Part shown: piece by piece, positions 1-7,640 of the stretch | Position numbering within the stretch: the first letter of the stretch is position 1 | How the letters are laid out: each line of letters starts with the position of its first letter | Source: Qipengyuania sp. HL-TH1 | Lineage (GTDB): Bacteria > Pseudomonadota > Alphaproteobacteria > Sphingomonadales > Sphingomonadaceae | Reading direction: 5' to 3' | DNA length: 64,000 bases | Assembly: GCF_036365825.1 (NCBI RefSeq) | Contig: NZ_CP142675.1 | Span: forward strand, 62,001-126,000 | Made by a program: the position numbers and the translations under genes | The notes under the pieces: model-generated | Seen by the model: the letters and a program-made list of their open reading frames with translations, nothing else | The model's database searches: none | Told to the model about the DNA's origin: nothing

Positions 1-364
1 CCGGGTGCGCGGGGATGACCACTGCCCCGGGCAGCGTCTTGGCCAGTGCCTCGCCGACGCGGCGTTTGGAGGAGCCGACATCGCTGACGATGGTGCCGGG
101 GACAAGGTCGGCGGCAATCGCCTCGGCCGCCGCATTCATCGCGCCGACGGGTACGCACAGGATCACCAGCTCGGCCTCGCGCACGGCGTCGCCCGCGGTT
201 TCGCAAATGGTGCCGGCCAGCCCGCGTTCGGCAGCGCGGCGGCGCACGGCGGCATCGGCATCCCAGCCGGTGGTCGCCACACCGGGCAGCATCTCGCGGA
301 CCGCCAGACCGATCGAACCGCCGATCAGGCCCAGCCCGATGATTGCGACGCGCGAAATCGTCAT
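1..364 (-). CDS. tyrA: Prephenate/arogenate dehydrogenase, 3' end cut by window edge
   Basis: Tyrosine biosynthesis: NAD(P)-dependent oxidative decarboxylation of prephenate or arogenate, in the cytoplasm. About 121 N-terminal residues are visible. They open [20 protein letters not shown], a Rossmann dinucleotide-binding fold with a GxGxxGG glycine motif near residues 10-16, and continue with [10 protein letters not shown] and VSDVGSSKR, both typical of the TyrA dehydrogenase domain. The rest of the gene lies before base 1. The ATG overlaps the hisC stop in an ATGA arrangement, so the two are translationally coupled. Whether prephenate or arogenate is the substrate cannot be decided from this part. 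Confidence 0.88.
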   Translation of the reverse strand, partial: MTISRVAIIGLGLIGGSIGLAVREMLPGVATTGWDADAAVRRRAAERGLAGTICETAGDAVREAELVILCVPVGAMNAAAEAIAADLVPGTIVSDVGSSKRRVGEALAKTLPGAVVIPAHP

Positions 365-1461
365 GCGCCCGCACCGCACAGCGTGCGCAATACGCGGGTG
401 ATGTCGTCCATCTGGCGCGCGGTCCCGATGGTGATGCGCAGCGCCTGCGGCAGCCCCTGTCCGGGCAGGTGACGCACCGCATAACCCGCATCGGCGATCG
501 CCTGCAGCGCGGTTTCTGCCTGCAGGTCGCCTTCGAACAGCACGAGCACGAAATTGGCCTTGCTCGGCACTGCGCGCAGCCAGTGATTGCCCAGCGCCTC
601 GATCGCATGGACGAACCGCTTGCGCTCCTCGCGGTTGGCTTCGCGCGAGCGGGCGAGGAAGTTCGTGTCGGCCAAGGCCGCAAGCGCGGCGCGCTGGCCG
701 CTTGCGGTCACGTTGAACGGCCCGCGGATGCGGTTGAGCACATCGACCAGCCCCGGCACGCCGGTGGCCCAGCCGATCCGCTCGCCCGCCAGGCCATAGA
801 TCTTGGAGAAGGTCCGCGTGACCAGCACGTTCGCGTGGTGCGCGGCGAGATCGAGACCGCCGTCGTCCTCGCCGGGCTCGAGATATTCGGCATAGGCCTG
901 GTCGACCACCAGCAGCACGTCGCCCGGCAATCCGGCATGGAGCCGCTCGACCTCGGCGCGGGGCAGGCAGGTGCCGGTGGGATTGTTCGGATTGGCGAGG
1001 AACACCACGCGGGTGCGCTCGGTCACCGCGGCCAGCAGCGCATCGACATCGGTGCCGTAATCGGCGTCGGGCGCTTCCACCGGGGTCGCGCCGCAGCGCC
1101 TTGCAGCGATGTCGTAAACCGCGAAGCTGTAGCGGCTGAACAGGACCTCGTCGCCCGGACCGGCAAAGCCCTGCGCGGCGAGATTGAGCAATTCGTCCGA
1201 GCCCGTGCCGCAAACGATCCGCGCGGGATCGATGCCGTGCTGTCTGCCCAGCGCAGCGCGCAAAGCAGCGGCGTCGGGATCGGGATAGGCCGCGGGGGTA
1301 TGATCCACGGCCAGCGCCGCCAGCGCATCGGCGCTGCACCCCAGCGGGTTCTCGTTTGCCGACAGTTTGACCAGCTTGCGCCCGTCGGCACTGGTCGATT
1401 TGCCCGGGACATAGGCATGGATGCCTTCGATCCAGGGCTTCATGATGGGTGTGTCTGCCAT
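361..1461 (-). CDS. hisC: Histidinol-phosphate aminotransferase (possible aromatic aminotransferase)
   Basis: PLP-dependent fold-type I aminotransferase of 366 residues. It converts imidazole-acetol phosphate to histidinol phosphate in histidine synthesis, and many HisC proteins also transaminate aromatic keto acids. Visible motifs are [10 protein letters not shown] near residues 32-41, the NPNNPTGT loop near 157-164, the VVDQAYAEY segment, and the PLP lysine in [10 protein letters not shown] near residue 220. The start was set at [10 protein letters not shown] because that is where family similarity begins; the same frame is open 27 codons further upstream. The gene overlaps a TyrA-type dehydrogenase, which suggests that this copy may supply the transamination step for tyrosine or phenylalanine; that is inference. 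It is divergent from metX. Confidence 0.92.
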   Translation of the reverse strand: MADTPIMKPWIEGIHAYVPGKSTSADGRKLVKLSANENPLGCSADALAALAVDHTPAAYPDPDAAALRAALGRQHGIDPARIVCGTGSDELLNLAAQGFAGPGDEVLFSRYSFAVYDIAARRCGATPVEAPDADYGTDVDALLAAVTERTRVVFLANPNNPTGTCLPRAEVERLHAGLPGDVLLVVDQAYAEYLEPGEDDGGLDLAAHHANVLVTRTFSKIYGLAGERIGWATGVPGLVDVLNRIRGPFNVTASGQRAALAALADTNFLARSREANREERKRFVHAIEALGNHWLRAVPSKANFVLVLFEGDLQAETALQAIADAGYAVRHLPGQGLPQALRITIGTARQMDDITRVLRTLCGAGA

Positions 1462-1555
1462 TTCAGCTTCGCCGCATGAAAGAAATACGGCCCTTCGACA
1501 AGCCGGAGGCTTGCCGATAGAGACAGCGTTTGATTGTTTCATCCCAAGGTCCGAT

Positions 1556-2659
1556 TTGAACGCGCAACCCCAATCGCTGCTCCTGCCCGACCCGCTGCCG
1601 CTCGATGGCGGCGCCGAACTGGCGCGTGTCGAGGTCGCATATGAGACCTATGGCACGCTGGCCGACGACGGATCGAATGCGATCCTGCTGTGCCATGCGC
1701 TGACGGGCGACCAGCATGTCGCCAGCGTGCATCCGGTGACCGGCAAGCCCGGCTGGTGGGAGCGCATGGTCGGTCCCGGCAAGCCGATCGACACCGACCG
1801 CTTCCATGTCATCTGTCCCAATGTGATCGGCAGCTGCATGGGCTCGACCGGTCCCGCCAGCGAGGCCAGCGACGGGCGGCCCTATGCGATGCGCTTCCCG
1901 GTCATCACCATCCGCGACATGGTCCGCGCGCATGTCGCCCTGCTCGATGTGCTGGGGATCGACCGGCTGCATGCAGTGGTCGGCGGGTCGATGGGCGGGA
2001 TGCAGGCGCTGAGCCTTGCCGCGAACTGGCCCGAACGTACCGAGCGCGTGCTCGTCATCGCCTCGACCAGCCGCCATTCGGCGCAGAACATCGGTTTCCA
2101 CGAATTGGGGCGGCAGGCGATCATGGCCGATCCGCGCTGGCAGGACGGCGATTATTACGGCGGCGAAGCGCCCGACAGCGGGCTCTCCGTGGCGCGGATG
2201 GCGGCGCATATCACTTATCTGTCCGAAGAGGCGCTGACCGCGAAATTCGGGCGCAATCTGCAGGATCGGCCCGACGGGACGAAGGGTGCCAAGAGCTTCG
2301 GCTTCGACGCCGATTTCCAGGTCGAAAGCTATCTGCGCTACCAGGGCAGCGGCTTCACCCGGCGGTTCGACGCCAACAGCTATCTCTATATCACCCGCGC
2401 GATGGATTATTTCGATCTCGCCGAAGAGCATGGCGGACGGCTGGCCGATGCCTTCGCCGGGACCACCGCGCGCTTCTGCCTCGTCAGCTTCGACAGCGAC
2501 TGGCTCTATCCGACAAGCGAGAGCCGCCATGTCGTCCATGCGCTCAATGCCGCAGGGGCTGCGGTGAGCTTCGTCGAACTGTCCGCCCCGCATGGCCATG
2601 ACAGCTTCCTGCTCGATGTGCCTGCGCTCGACCGGGTCGTGCAGGGGTTCCTCGCATGA
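1556..2659 (+). CDS. metX: Homoserine O-acetyltransferase, TTG start
   Basis: Alpha/beta-hydrolase-fold acyltransferase of 367 residues that activates L-homoserine (with acetyl-CoA or succinyl-CoA) for methionine synthesis. The nucleophile elbow is [10 protein letters not shown] (Ser near 145). The other triad members are Asp in FDSDWLYP near 315 and His in PHGHDSFL near 348. I chose the TTG at 1556 because AAGG lies six bases upstream and family similarity (LLLPDPLPL) starts a few residues later. The open frame continues upstream into the divergent hisC region, which is unlikely to be coding. A short hairpin, CAAGCC/GGCTTG, sits at 1499-1513 in the leader. The stop overlaps the metW ATG. Confidence 0.93.
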   Translation: MNAQPQSLLLPDPLPLDGGAELARVEVAYETYGTLADDGSNAILLCHALTGDQHVASVHPVTGKPGWWERMVGPGKPIDTDRFHVICPNVIGSCMGSTGPASEASDGRPYAMRFPVITIRDMVRAHVALLDVLGIDRLHAVVGGSMGGMQALSLAANWPERTERVLVIASTSRHSAQNIGFHELGRQAIMADPRWQDGDYYGGEAPDSGLSVARMAAHITYLSEEALTAKFGRNLQDRPDGTKGAKSFGFDADFQVESYLRYQGSGFTRRFDANSYLYITRAMDYFDLAEEHGGRLADAFAGTTARFCLVSFDSDWLYPTSESRHVVHALNAAGAAVSFVELSAPHGHDSFLLDVPALDRVVQGFLA

Positions 2660-3240
2660 GCCTGCGTCCCGATCTTGCCGTGATCGCAGCGCATGTCACG
2701 CCGGGCAGCCGCGTGCTCGACATCGGCTGCGGCGACGGGGCGCTGATGCTCGCTTTGCGCGATCTGGGGTGCGATGTGCGCGGGATCGAGATCGACGGCG
2801 CCAGCGTCGAGCGCTGCGTGTCGCAGGGCCTGTCGGTGGTGCAGGGCGATGCCGATCGCGACCTGCACGATTACCCCGACAAGGGCTTCGACTATGCCGT
2901 GCTCAGCCAGACGCTGCAGACCGCAGTGCGGCCCGACCGCATGCTCGACGAACTGCTCCGCGTCGGCACGCGCGCCTTTGTCAGCTTCCCCAATTTCGCG
3001 CATTGGCGCACGCGCGCCGCGCTGCTGGTCGGCGGGCGCATGCCGGTGACGCGCAGCATCCCGGTGAGCTGGTACGAAACGCAGAACATCCACCACGTCA
3101 CGATCGCGGATTTCCGGGACCTCGCGCGCGAGAAAGCCGCGACGATCGAGCGCGACTGGTATTTTTCGCATCAGCGCCCGATTGCGCGCATCGGCGCTAA
3201 TGCCCGCGCCGAATTCGCCGTATTCGAGCTGTCGCGCTAG
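2656..3240 (+). CDS. metW: Methionine biosynthesis protein MetW
   Basis: A 194-residue SAM-dependent methyltransferase-fold protein of the MetW family. The SAM-binding signature [12 protein letters not shown] is near residue 20, followed by the acidic end of strand 2 (GIEIDGASV) and [11 protein letters not shown] with [11 protein letters not shown], all hallmarks of MetW. The family is nearly always encoded next to metX in proteobacteria and is needed for, or boosts, homoserine acyltransferase activity; its own methyl acceptor is unclear. The start codon overlaps the metX stop (ATGA), so the two are one translationally coupled operon. Confidence 0.93.
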   Translation: MSLRPDLAVIAAHVTPGSRVLDIGCGDGALMLALRDLGCDVRGIEIDGASVERCVSQGLSVVQGDADRDLHDYPDKGFDYAVLSQTLQTAVRPDRMLDELLRVGTRAFVSFPNFAHWRTRAALLVGGRMPVTRSIPVSWYETQNIHHVTIADFRDLAREKAATIERDWYFSHQRPIARIGANARAEFAVFELSR

Positions 3241-3303
3241 GCGGGCGTCAGGCCCGCGCGGCGGGCGGGCACGCTCGGTGCTCCGCCGCCGCCGCGCCGC
3301 ATT

Positions 3304-3696
3304 CTACCCCGGACGATGCAGGCCGCAGATCTTGTGGCCGTCGAGATCGCGGAAATAGCACAGGTGCAGCGCGCCCATCGAACTTTCACGCAGGCCCGGC
3401 GGATCTTCGATGCTGGTCCCGCCCGCGGCGATCGCCGCATCGTGCAGTTCCTTGACCTGTTCGGGCGAGTCGCATTTGAAGCCGATCGTCATGCCATTGG
3501 CGCAGGTGGCCACCTCGCCGTCGATCGGCTGCGACAGCGCGAGCACGTCGCCGTCATGCATGAAGAATACGCGCTTGATCCCGCTGTCGAGCGTGTTGTC
3601 CATCGCCCCCTCGACACCGATAACCTTGAGCACCTTTTCGTAAAAGGCCTTCGATTTGTCGATATCGTTCGTGCCGATCATGATGTGGTTGAACAT
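3304..3696 (-). CDS. VOC-superfamily (glyoxalase-like) protein
   Basis: A 130-residue single-domain vicinal-oxygen-chelate protein. It starts MFNHIMIGTNDIDKSKAFY, the usual first beta-alpha-beta module, and ends HLCYFRDLDGHKICGLHRPG, the second module with the usual D-G-(H/N)-K-I tail. A good ribosome-binding site (AGGAGAGA) stands four bases before this ATG; an upstream in-frame extension of 24 codons lacks family similarity. Members include glyoxalases, bleomycin-resistance-type binders and dioxygenases, so the substrate cannot be stated. It is convergent with metW. Confidence 0.82.
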   Translation of the reverse strand: MFNHIMIGTNDIDKSKAFYEKVLKVIGVEGAMDNTLDSGIKRVFFMHDGDVLALSQPIDGEVATCANGMTIGFKCDSPEQVKELHDAAIAAGGTSIEDPPGLRESSMGALHLCYFRDLDGHKICGLHRPG

Positions 3697-3810
3697 CGTA
3701 TCTCTCTCCTGTGAGTTTCGTTTCGCCACCTTAATCGTGGATGGCATCGTGACAAGCGACGATCGCATCTCGTCGCTTGCGGTTCAGCGCGGCGGGTATA
3801 GAAGCATGCC

Positions 3811-4182
3811 ATGCACCTGCTTCTTGCCCCGCTCGCCCTGTCCTTCCTGCAAGCTGCGGGCGGTGCGCCGACTGCCGCCACCGAGCTCCCCGATCTGACG
3901 CTCGAACAGTCCAGTTCGCTGCGCTGTTCGGTCGCTTTCGGGCTGGTCCACCGCGCGCAGAACAGCGGCGACGAAGCGGCGGCGGCGTATCCCGTCATGG
4001 CCGAGCGCGGACAGGAGTTCTTCGTCCGCACCACCGCGCAGTTGATGGACGAGCTCGGGGCCAGCCGCGAGACCATCATGGGGCTGGTGATGCGCGAACA
4101 CGCAGCGCTCAAAGGAAGCCCCGAACGGGTCGACGAGGTGATGCCAGCCTGCCTGTTGATGCTCGACGCCGCAGGGCTCTGA
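3811..4182 (+). CDS. Small exported protein of unknown function
   Basis: I do not recognise this family. The product is 123 residues with an N-terminal signal peptide (MHLLLAPLALSFLQAAGGAP, cleavage likely near 18-24). The mature part is mostly helical with two cysteines (near 39 and 115) that could form a disulphide, and contains RCSVAFGLVHRAQ and LMDELGASRETIMGL. It lies in the same direction as another small exported protein at 4269. It is probably periplasmic. The codon pattern matches the rest of the chromosome. Confidence 0.65.
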   Translation: MHLLLAPLALSFLQAAGGAPTAATELPDLTLEQSSSLRCSVAFGLVHRAQNSGDEAAAAYPVMAERGQEFFVRTTAQLMDELGASRETIMGLVMREHAALKGSPERVDEVMPACLLMLDAAGL

Positions 4183-4268
4183 CACCGCGTTCAGCACAGG
4201 GTCAGCGCGGGTGCGCCAGCTTGGCGGCCATTCGTTGATCGCCTCATCGATCGCTTCAGGGGCCACCC

Positions 4269-4688
4269 ATGCGTAACTTCGTCCTGCCCGCCGCGCTTGC
4301 GGCCTGCACTCTCCCAGTGCCCGCGCTGGCGCAGGATGCGCCTGCTGCACCGCTGGCCGATCTGGGCGAGCAGATGCGCGATCCTGCCTCTCAGCGCGAC
4401 ATGGCGCTGATGCTGCAGGCGATGACCGAAGTCTTGCTCGACATGCCGATTGCCCCGCTGGCGCAGGCCGCTGCCGAAATGGCGGGCGAGAAGACCCGTG
4501 ACATCGATCCCGACCTCACCTTGCGCCGCGCCGTGCCGCAGGCGGACCGGGTGGGCGATGAGGTCGCCCGCACTGTCCCGCGCGCCATGCAGGCTGCGGG
4601 GACCATGGCGGAAGGCCTCGCCGCGATGGCACCGTTGCTGCGCGACATGGCGGGGCAGATGCGCGGCGCGATCCCGCCGCGCAACTGA
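4269..4688 (+). CDS. Small exported helical protein of unknown function
   Basis: A 139-residue protein with a clear Sec signal peptide: MRNFVLPAALAACTLPVPALAQ, with cleavage after the ALA box near residue 21. The mature part is alanine- and methionine-rich amphipathic helix (DMALMLQAMTEVLLDMP and MAEGLAAMAPLLRDMAGQM), suggesting a small helical bundle in the periplasm. No catalytic motif was seen. It is spaced 86 bases after the previous small exported protein. Function is unknown. Confidence 0.68.
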   Translation: MRNFVLPAALAACTLPVPALAQDAPAAPLADLGEQMRDPASQRDMALMLQAMTEVLLDMPIAPLAQAAAEMAGEKTRDIDPDLTLRRAVPQADRVGDEVARTVPRAMQAAGTMAEGLAAMAPLLRDMAGQMRGAIPPRN

Positions 4689-4765
4689 TCCCCACGAAAA
4701 TTAGCGAGCGCCCCCGGCACGCCAGTGGACGCGCCCCCGCGGCTTGTGGCAAGGCGACCGAATCC

Positions 4766-5437
4766 ATGTGGCAGCTCTACCAATTCCCCCTTTGCCCGTT
4801 CAGCCGCAAGCTGCGCCTGCTGATGGGCGAGAAGAACATCGCCTACGAACTGGTGCGCGAGTATCCGTGGGAGGGGCGCGACGAATTCTGGCACCTCAAC
4901 CCCGCCGGACGCACACCGGTCCTGCATGACCCGGCGCGCGGGGTCAGCCTGTCGGACAGCCAGGCGATCTGCGAATTCCTCGAAGAGACCGTCGAGCGTA
5001 GCCCGATGGTCAATGGCTCGGCCTTGCAGCGCGCGGAAATCCGCCGCCTGGTCGCGCTGTTCGACGAAAATCTCTATGCCGATGTTACCGGGCCGCTGCT
5101 GCACGAACGGATGAAGAAGCGGCTGGTCCTGCGCCAGCCGCCCGATTCGCGAATGCTGCGCGAGACGATGAAGAATGCGCATGCACATCTCGATTACATC
5201 GACTGGCTGGTCGACAACCGCCAATGGCTCGGCGGCGCGACCCTGAGCCTGGCGGACCTCGCCTGCGCGTCGCAGCTGTCGGTCGCCGACTATCTCGGCG
5301 GGATCGACTGGAAGGGCCACGACCAGACGCGGCACTGGTATTCGGTGATGAAAAGCCGTCCCAGCTTCCGCCCGCTGCTGAGCGAGAAGATGGAAGGTTT
5401 GCCGCCGCCGCCGCATTACGCGCTGGTTGATGCGTGA
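4766..5437 (+). CDS. Glutathione S-transferase family protein, possibly FzlA-like
   Basis: A 223-residue protein with the two-domain GST layout. An N-terminal thioredoxin-like domain holds LYQFPLCPFSRKLR and the cis-proline and Ser region (GRTPVL, then LSDSQAICEFLEE near 70-80). A C-terminal helical domain carries the conserved TLSLADLACASQLSVADYLG segment. In Caulobacter a catalytically inactive GST homologue of similar size, FzlA, binds FtsZ and controls constriction. This protein resembles the alphaproteobacterial branch I associate with that name, but I cannot verify the assignment. A generic glutathione transferase is the alternative. Confidence 0.82.
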   Translation: MWQLYQFPLCPFSRKLRLLMGEKNIAYELVREYPWEGRDEFWHLNPAGRTPVLHDPARGVSLSDSQAICEFLEETVERSPMVNGSALQRAEIRRLVALFDENLYADVTGPLLHERMKKRLVLRQPPDSRMLRETMKNAHAHLDYIDWLVDNRQWLGGATLSLADLACASQLSVADYLGGIDWKGHDQTRHWYSVMKSRPSFRPLLSEKMEGLPPPPHYALVDA

Positions 5438-5504
5438 GGCGCGAGAATACGCGGTGAGAGCTCGCTGACCTTTGTAAAGGTTACCAACCAAAAGGTACTT
5501 CGCC

Positions 5505-5885
5505 ATGCCACTCGATCTCGTCCCATTCGATGGACAGAGCCTCTTGGAAAGGCTCATCGGGAGAGGCATTTCGAATTCGAGAGTCGCTGAGCCCAACTAT
5601 CCGCCGTTCTCCGAATTTTTCGCGAAAGATGGGAGTTGGAGCGCATGCATCAAACTCAGGGGGCCGCTGAACCTTGAAGGTGCTTGGGCCATCAGAGGCG
5701 ATCAAATATATGTTCAGACAAGGATTCCGAAAATTGTCGATCGGCATCCGCGCAACGTAGAAATCGACAAATGCAGGAATATTCTAGGCGCAGGCCCCGA
5801 AGATCCGATATTCATCGACGCCGTGTACGAGATCGATCTCCCTCCGCAGAAGATTGAATGTTTCGTCGAGCCTCTTCGAACGTAG
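5505..5885 (+). CDS. Orphan hypothetical protein, atypical low-GC gene
   Basis: A 126-residue cytoplasmic protein, not recognised. There is no signal peptide or membrane segment, and it is acidic towards the end (DPIFIDAVYEIDLPP). A plausible ribosome-binding site (AAAAGG) stands about nine bases before the ATG. Base composition is visibly lower in G+C than on either side, and codons such as AGA, AGG, ATA and AAA, rare in this window, recur. That suggests recent acquisition or a fast-evolving gene. A frame on the opposite strand (5481-5747) is also open but lacks such a start context. An inverted repeat (5939-5966) lies just beyond, at the 3' end of mutM. Confidence 0.55.
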   Translation: MPLDLVPFDGQSLLERLIGRGISNSRVAEPNYPPFSEFFAKDGSWSACIKLRGPLNLEGAWAIRGDQIYVQTRIPKIVDRHPRNVEIDKCRNILGAGPEDPIFIDAVYEIDLPPQKIECFVEPLRT

Positions 5886-5965
5886 CCATGGCGCGTCGGA
5901 AAATGAGCCTCCGATTCGTCTCGATAGTGCGTTGTCGAATGACCCGTGCTGGGCCGACCGGGTCA

Positions 5966-6781
5966 TCACCTCTGACAAACCGGGCAGAACCACGTGCTCC
6001 GCCCGCCCTGCACGATGCGCCGGATCGTGCCGCCGTCTTCGTGGTGGCAGGCCTCGCCCTCGCGCCCGTAGACATGGAAGCGCGTGGCGAAATAGCCGAG
6101 CTCGCCGTCGGGCTGCGCGAAATCGCGCAGCGTGGAGCCACCGTCGCGGATCGAGCGGGTGAGCACGTCCTTGATCGCGGGGACGAGGCGCTTCAGCTGC
6201 GGCAGGGTCACCTTGCCGCCGGCCTTGCGCGGGTGAATGCCCGCCTGCCACAGCGCTTCGCACACATAGATATTGCCCAGACCCGCCACGATCCGCTGGT
6301 CTAGCAGCAGCAGCTTGATCGCCTGCTTGCGGCCGCGCGTCGCTTCGCGCAAATGCTCGGGCGTCAAATCGGCGCCCAGCGGTTCGGGGCCAAGCGCGGC
6401 AAAGGGCGGCCACAGGTCGAGTTCGGGGTTCAGCAGCAGATCGACCGAGCCGAACCGGCGCGGATCGTTGAGCGCGAAGACGTGGTCTTCGGTCGCGAGC
6501 ACCAGATGGTCGTGCTTGTCCGGCGCCTCCGGATCGATCCGCCAGCGCCCGCTCATGCCGAGGTGGAAGACCAACGCATGATCGCGATTGGTGTGGATCA
6601 GCCCGTATTTCGCGCGGCGCGAGAGGCCCGAGACAGTCGCCCCGGTCAGCGCCTGCACCAGGCCGGGGGGAAAGGGTCGGCGCATGTCGGGGCGGTTGAC
6701 GCGCACGCTGACGATCCGCTCGCCCTCGAGGAACCGGGCCAGCCCGCGCACGGTGGTTTCGACTTCTGGGAGCTCGGGCAT
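5966..6781 (-). CDS. mutM: Formamidopyrimidine-DNA glycosylase (Fpg/MutM), one zinc ligand missing
   Basis: Bifunctional base-excision repair enzyme for 8-oxoguanine and FaPy lesions, 271 residues. The N-terminal PELPEVETTVRGL carries the catalytic Pro2 and Glu3. LVFHLGMSGRW and the H2TH region (VAGLGNIYVCEALWQAGIHP) follow, and the C-terminal zinc finger ends FCPVCQR. The first half of that finger reads GEACHHEDGGT: only one cysteine is present where the family has CxxC (C-x2-C-x16-C-x2-C in E. coli), so a histidine or acidic residue may replace the second ligand. The gene is divergent from ubiE, with a pair of palindromic repeats between them. Confidence 0.95.
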   Translation of the reverse strand: MPELPEVETTVRGLARFLEGERIVSVRVNRPDMRRPFPPGLVQALTGATVSGLSRRAKYGLIHTNRDHALVFHLGMSGRWRIDPEAPDKHDHLVLATEDHVFALNDPRRFGSVDLLLNPELDLWPPFAALGPEPLGADLTPEHLREATRGRKQAIKLLLLDQRIVAGLGNIYVCEALWQAGIHPRKAGGKVTLPQLKRLVPAIKDVLTRSIRDGGSTLRDFAQPDGELGYFATRFHVYGREGEACHHEDGGTIRRIVQGGRSTWFCPVCQR

Positions 6782-6792
6782 TTGAAAATCTC

Positions 6793-6853
6793 GTCACCCC
6801 AGCGAAAGCTGGGGTCGTTGTCGGAGGGCGATCCCAGCTTTCGCTGGGATGAC
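6793..6853. repeat. Inverted pair of REP-like palindromes
   Basis: Two palindromes face each other in the mutM-ubiE spacer. Unit one has stem ACCCCAGC/GCTGGGGT (6796-6803 and 6808-6815) with loop GAAA. Unit two has stem ATCCCAGC/GCTGGGAT (6831-6838 and 6843-6850) with loop TTTC. Each is flanked by CGTCA in opposite orientation, so the whole is a bipartite inverted element. Such palindromes behave as REP/BIME-like repeats in sphingomonads. The pair could form a larger cruciform or separate the divergent transcripts. Confidence 0.75.
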
Positions 6854-6905
6854 GGGCTAATTCAAGGCCTTTGCCCCGGCCACAATTCCCCCTAAGGCCC
6901 CCCGC

Positions 6906-7637
6906 ATGAGCGAAACCGTTTCCTTCGGCTACGAAGATATCGATGCCGCGGAAAAGACCGGCCGCGTGGGCGAGGTCTTTTCCAATGTTGCCGCCAAATA
7001 CGATGTGATGAACGACGCCATGAGCGCGGGCATGCACCGGTTGTGGAAGGACCGTTTCGTCAAGCGGGTGAAGCCGCAGCCGGGCGAGACGATCCTCGAC
7101 ATGGCGGGCGGCACGGGCGACATCGCCTTCCGCATGGCCCAGCACGGCGCCAGCGTGACCGTGTCCGACATCAACCAGGACATGCTCGATGTCGGCATCG
7201 AACGCGCGATGGAACGCGGGATCGACGGCCTTGTCTGGTCGCGCCAGAATGCCGAGGAACTGAGCTTTTCCAGCCGTATCTTCGATGCCTATACGATCGC
7301 GTTCGGCATCCGCAACGTCACCCATATCGACCGCGCGCTGAAGGAAGCGCACCGCGTGCTCAAGTTCGGCGGGCGGTTCTACTGCCTCGAATTCAGCACT
7401 GTCGAATGGCCCGGTTTCAAGGAAGCCTACGACCTCTATTCGCACAAGCTGGTGCCGCAGATCGGCAAGGCCATCGCCAATGACGAGGACAGCTATCGCT
7501 ACCTCGTCGAATCGATCCGCCGCTTCCCCGACATGCCCGGTTTCGAGCGCATGATCCGCGATGCGGGCTTCGAGAATACCCGCGTCGAGCCGATCATGGG
7601 CGGGCTCGTCGCGATCCACTCGGGGTGGAAGGTCTAA
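6906..7637 (+). CDS. ubiE: Ubiquinone biosynthesis C-methyltransferase UbiE
   Basis: SAM-dependent methyltransferase of 243 residues that C-methylates the benzoquinol ring in ubiquinone synthesis (and demethylmenaquinone in organisms that make it). Family signatures are YDVMNDAMSAGMHRLWK near 37-53, the SAM loop ILDMAGGTGDIAFR, and the late signature RVLKFGGRFYCLEFS. The protein is cytoplasmic and membrane-associated. It is followed after three bases by ubiB, so the pair forms a quinone operon. Confidence 0.95.
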   Translation: MSETVSFGYEDIDAAEKTGRVGEVFSNVAAKYDVMNDAMSAGMHRLWKDRFVKRVKPQPGETILDMAGGTGDIAFRMAQHGASVTVSDINQDMLDVGIERAMERGIDGLVWSRQNAEELSFSSRIFDAYTIAFGIRNVTHIDRALKEAHRVLKFGGRFYCLEFSTVEWPGFKEAYDLYSHKLVPQIGKAIANDEDSYRYLVESIRRFPDMPGFERMIRDAGFENTRVEPIMGGLVAIHSGWKV

Positions 7638-7640
7638 AGG

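Noticed and set aside
1462..1555. Possible SAM riboswitch in the metX leader
   Set aside because: The 94-base spacer shows a small CAAGCC/GGCTTG hairpin, but I could not find the conserved core of SAM-II or a SAM/SAH element; a covariance search would settle it.
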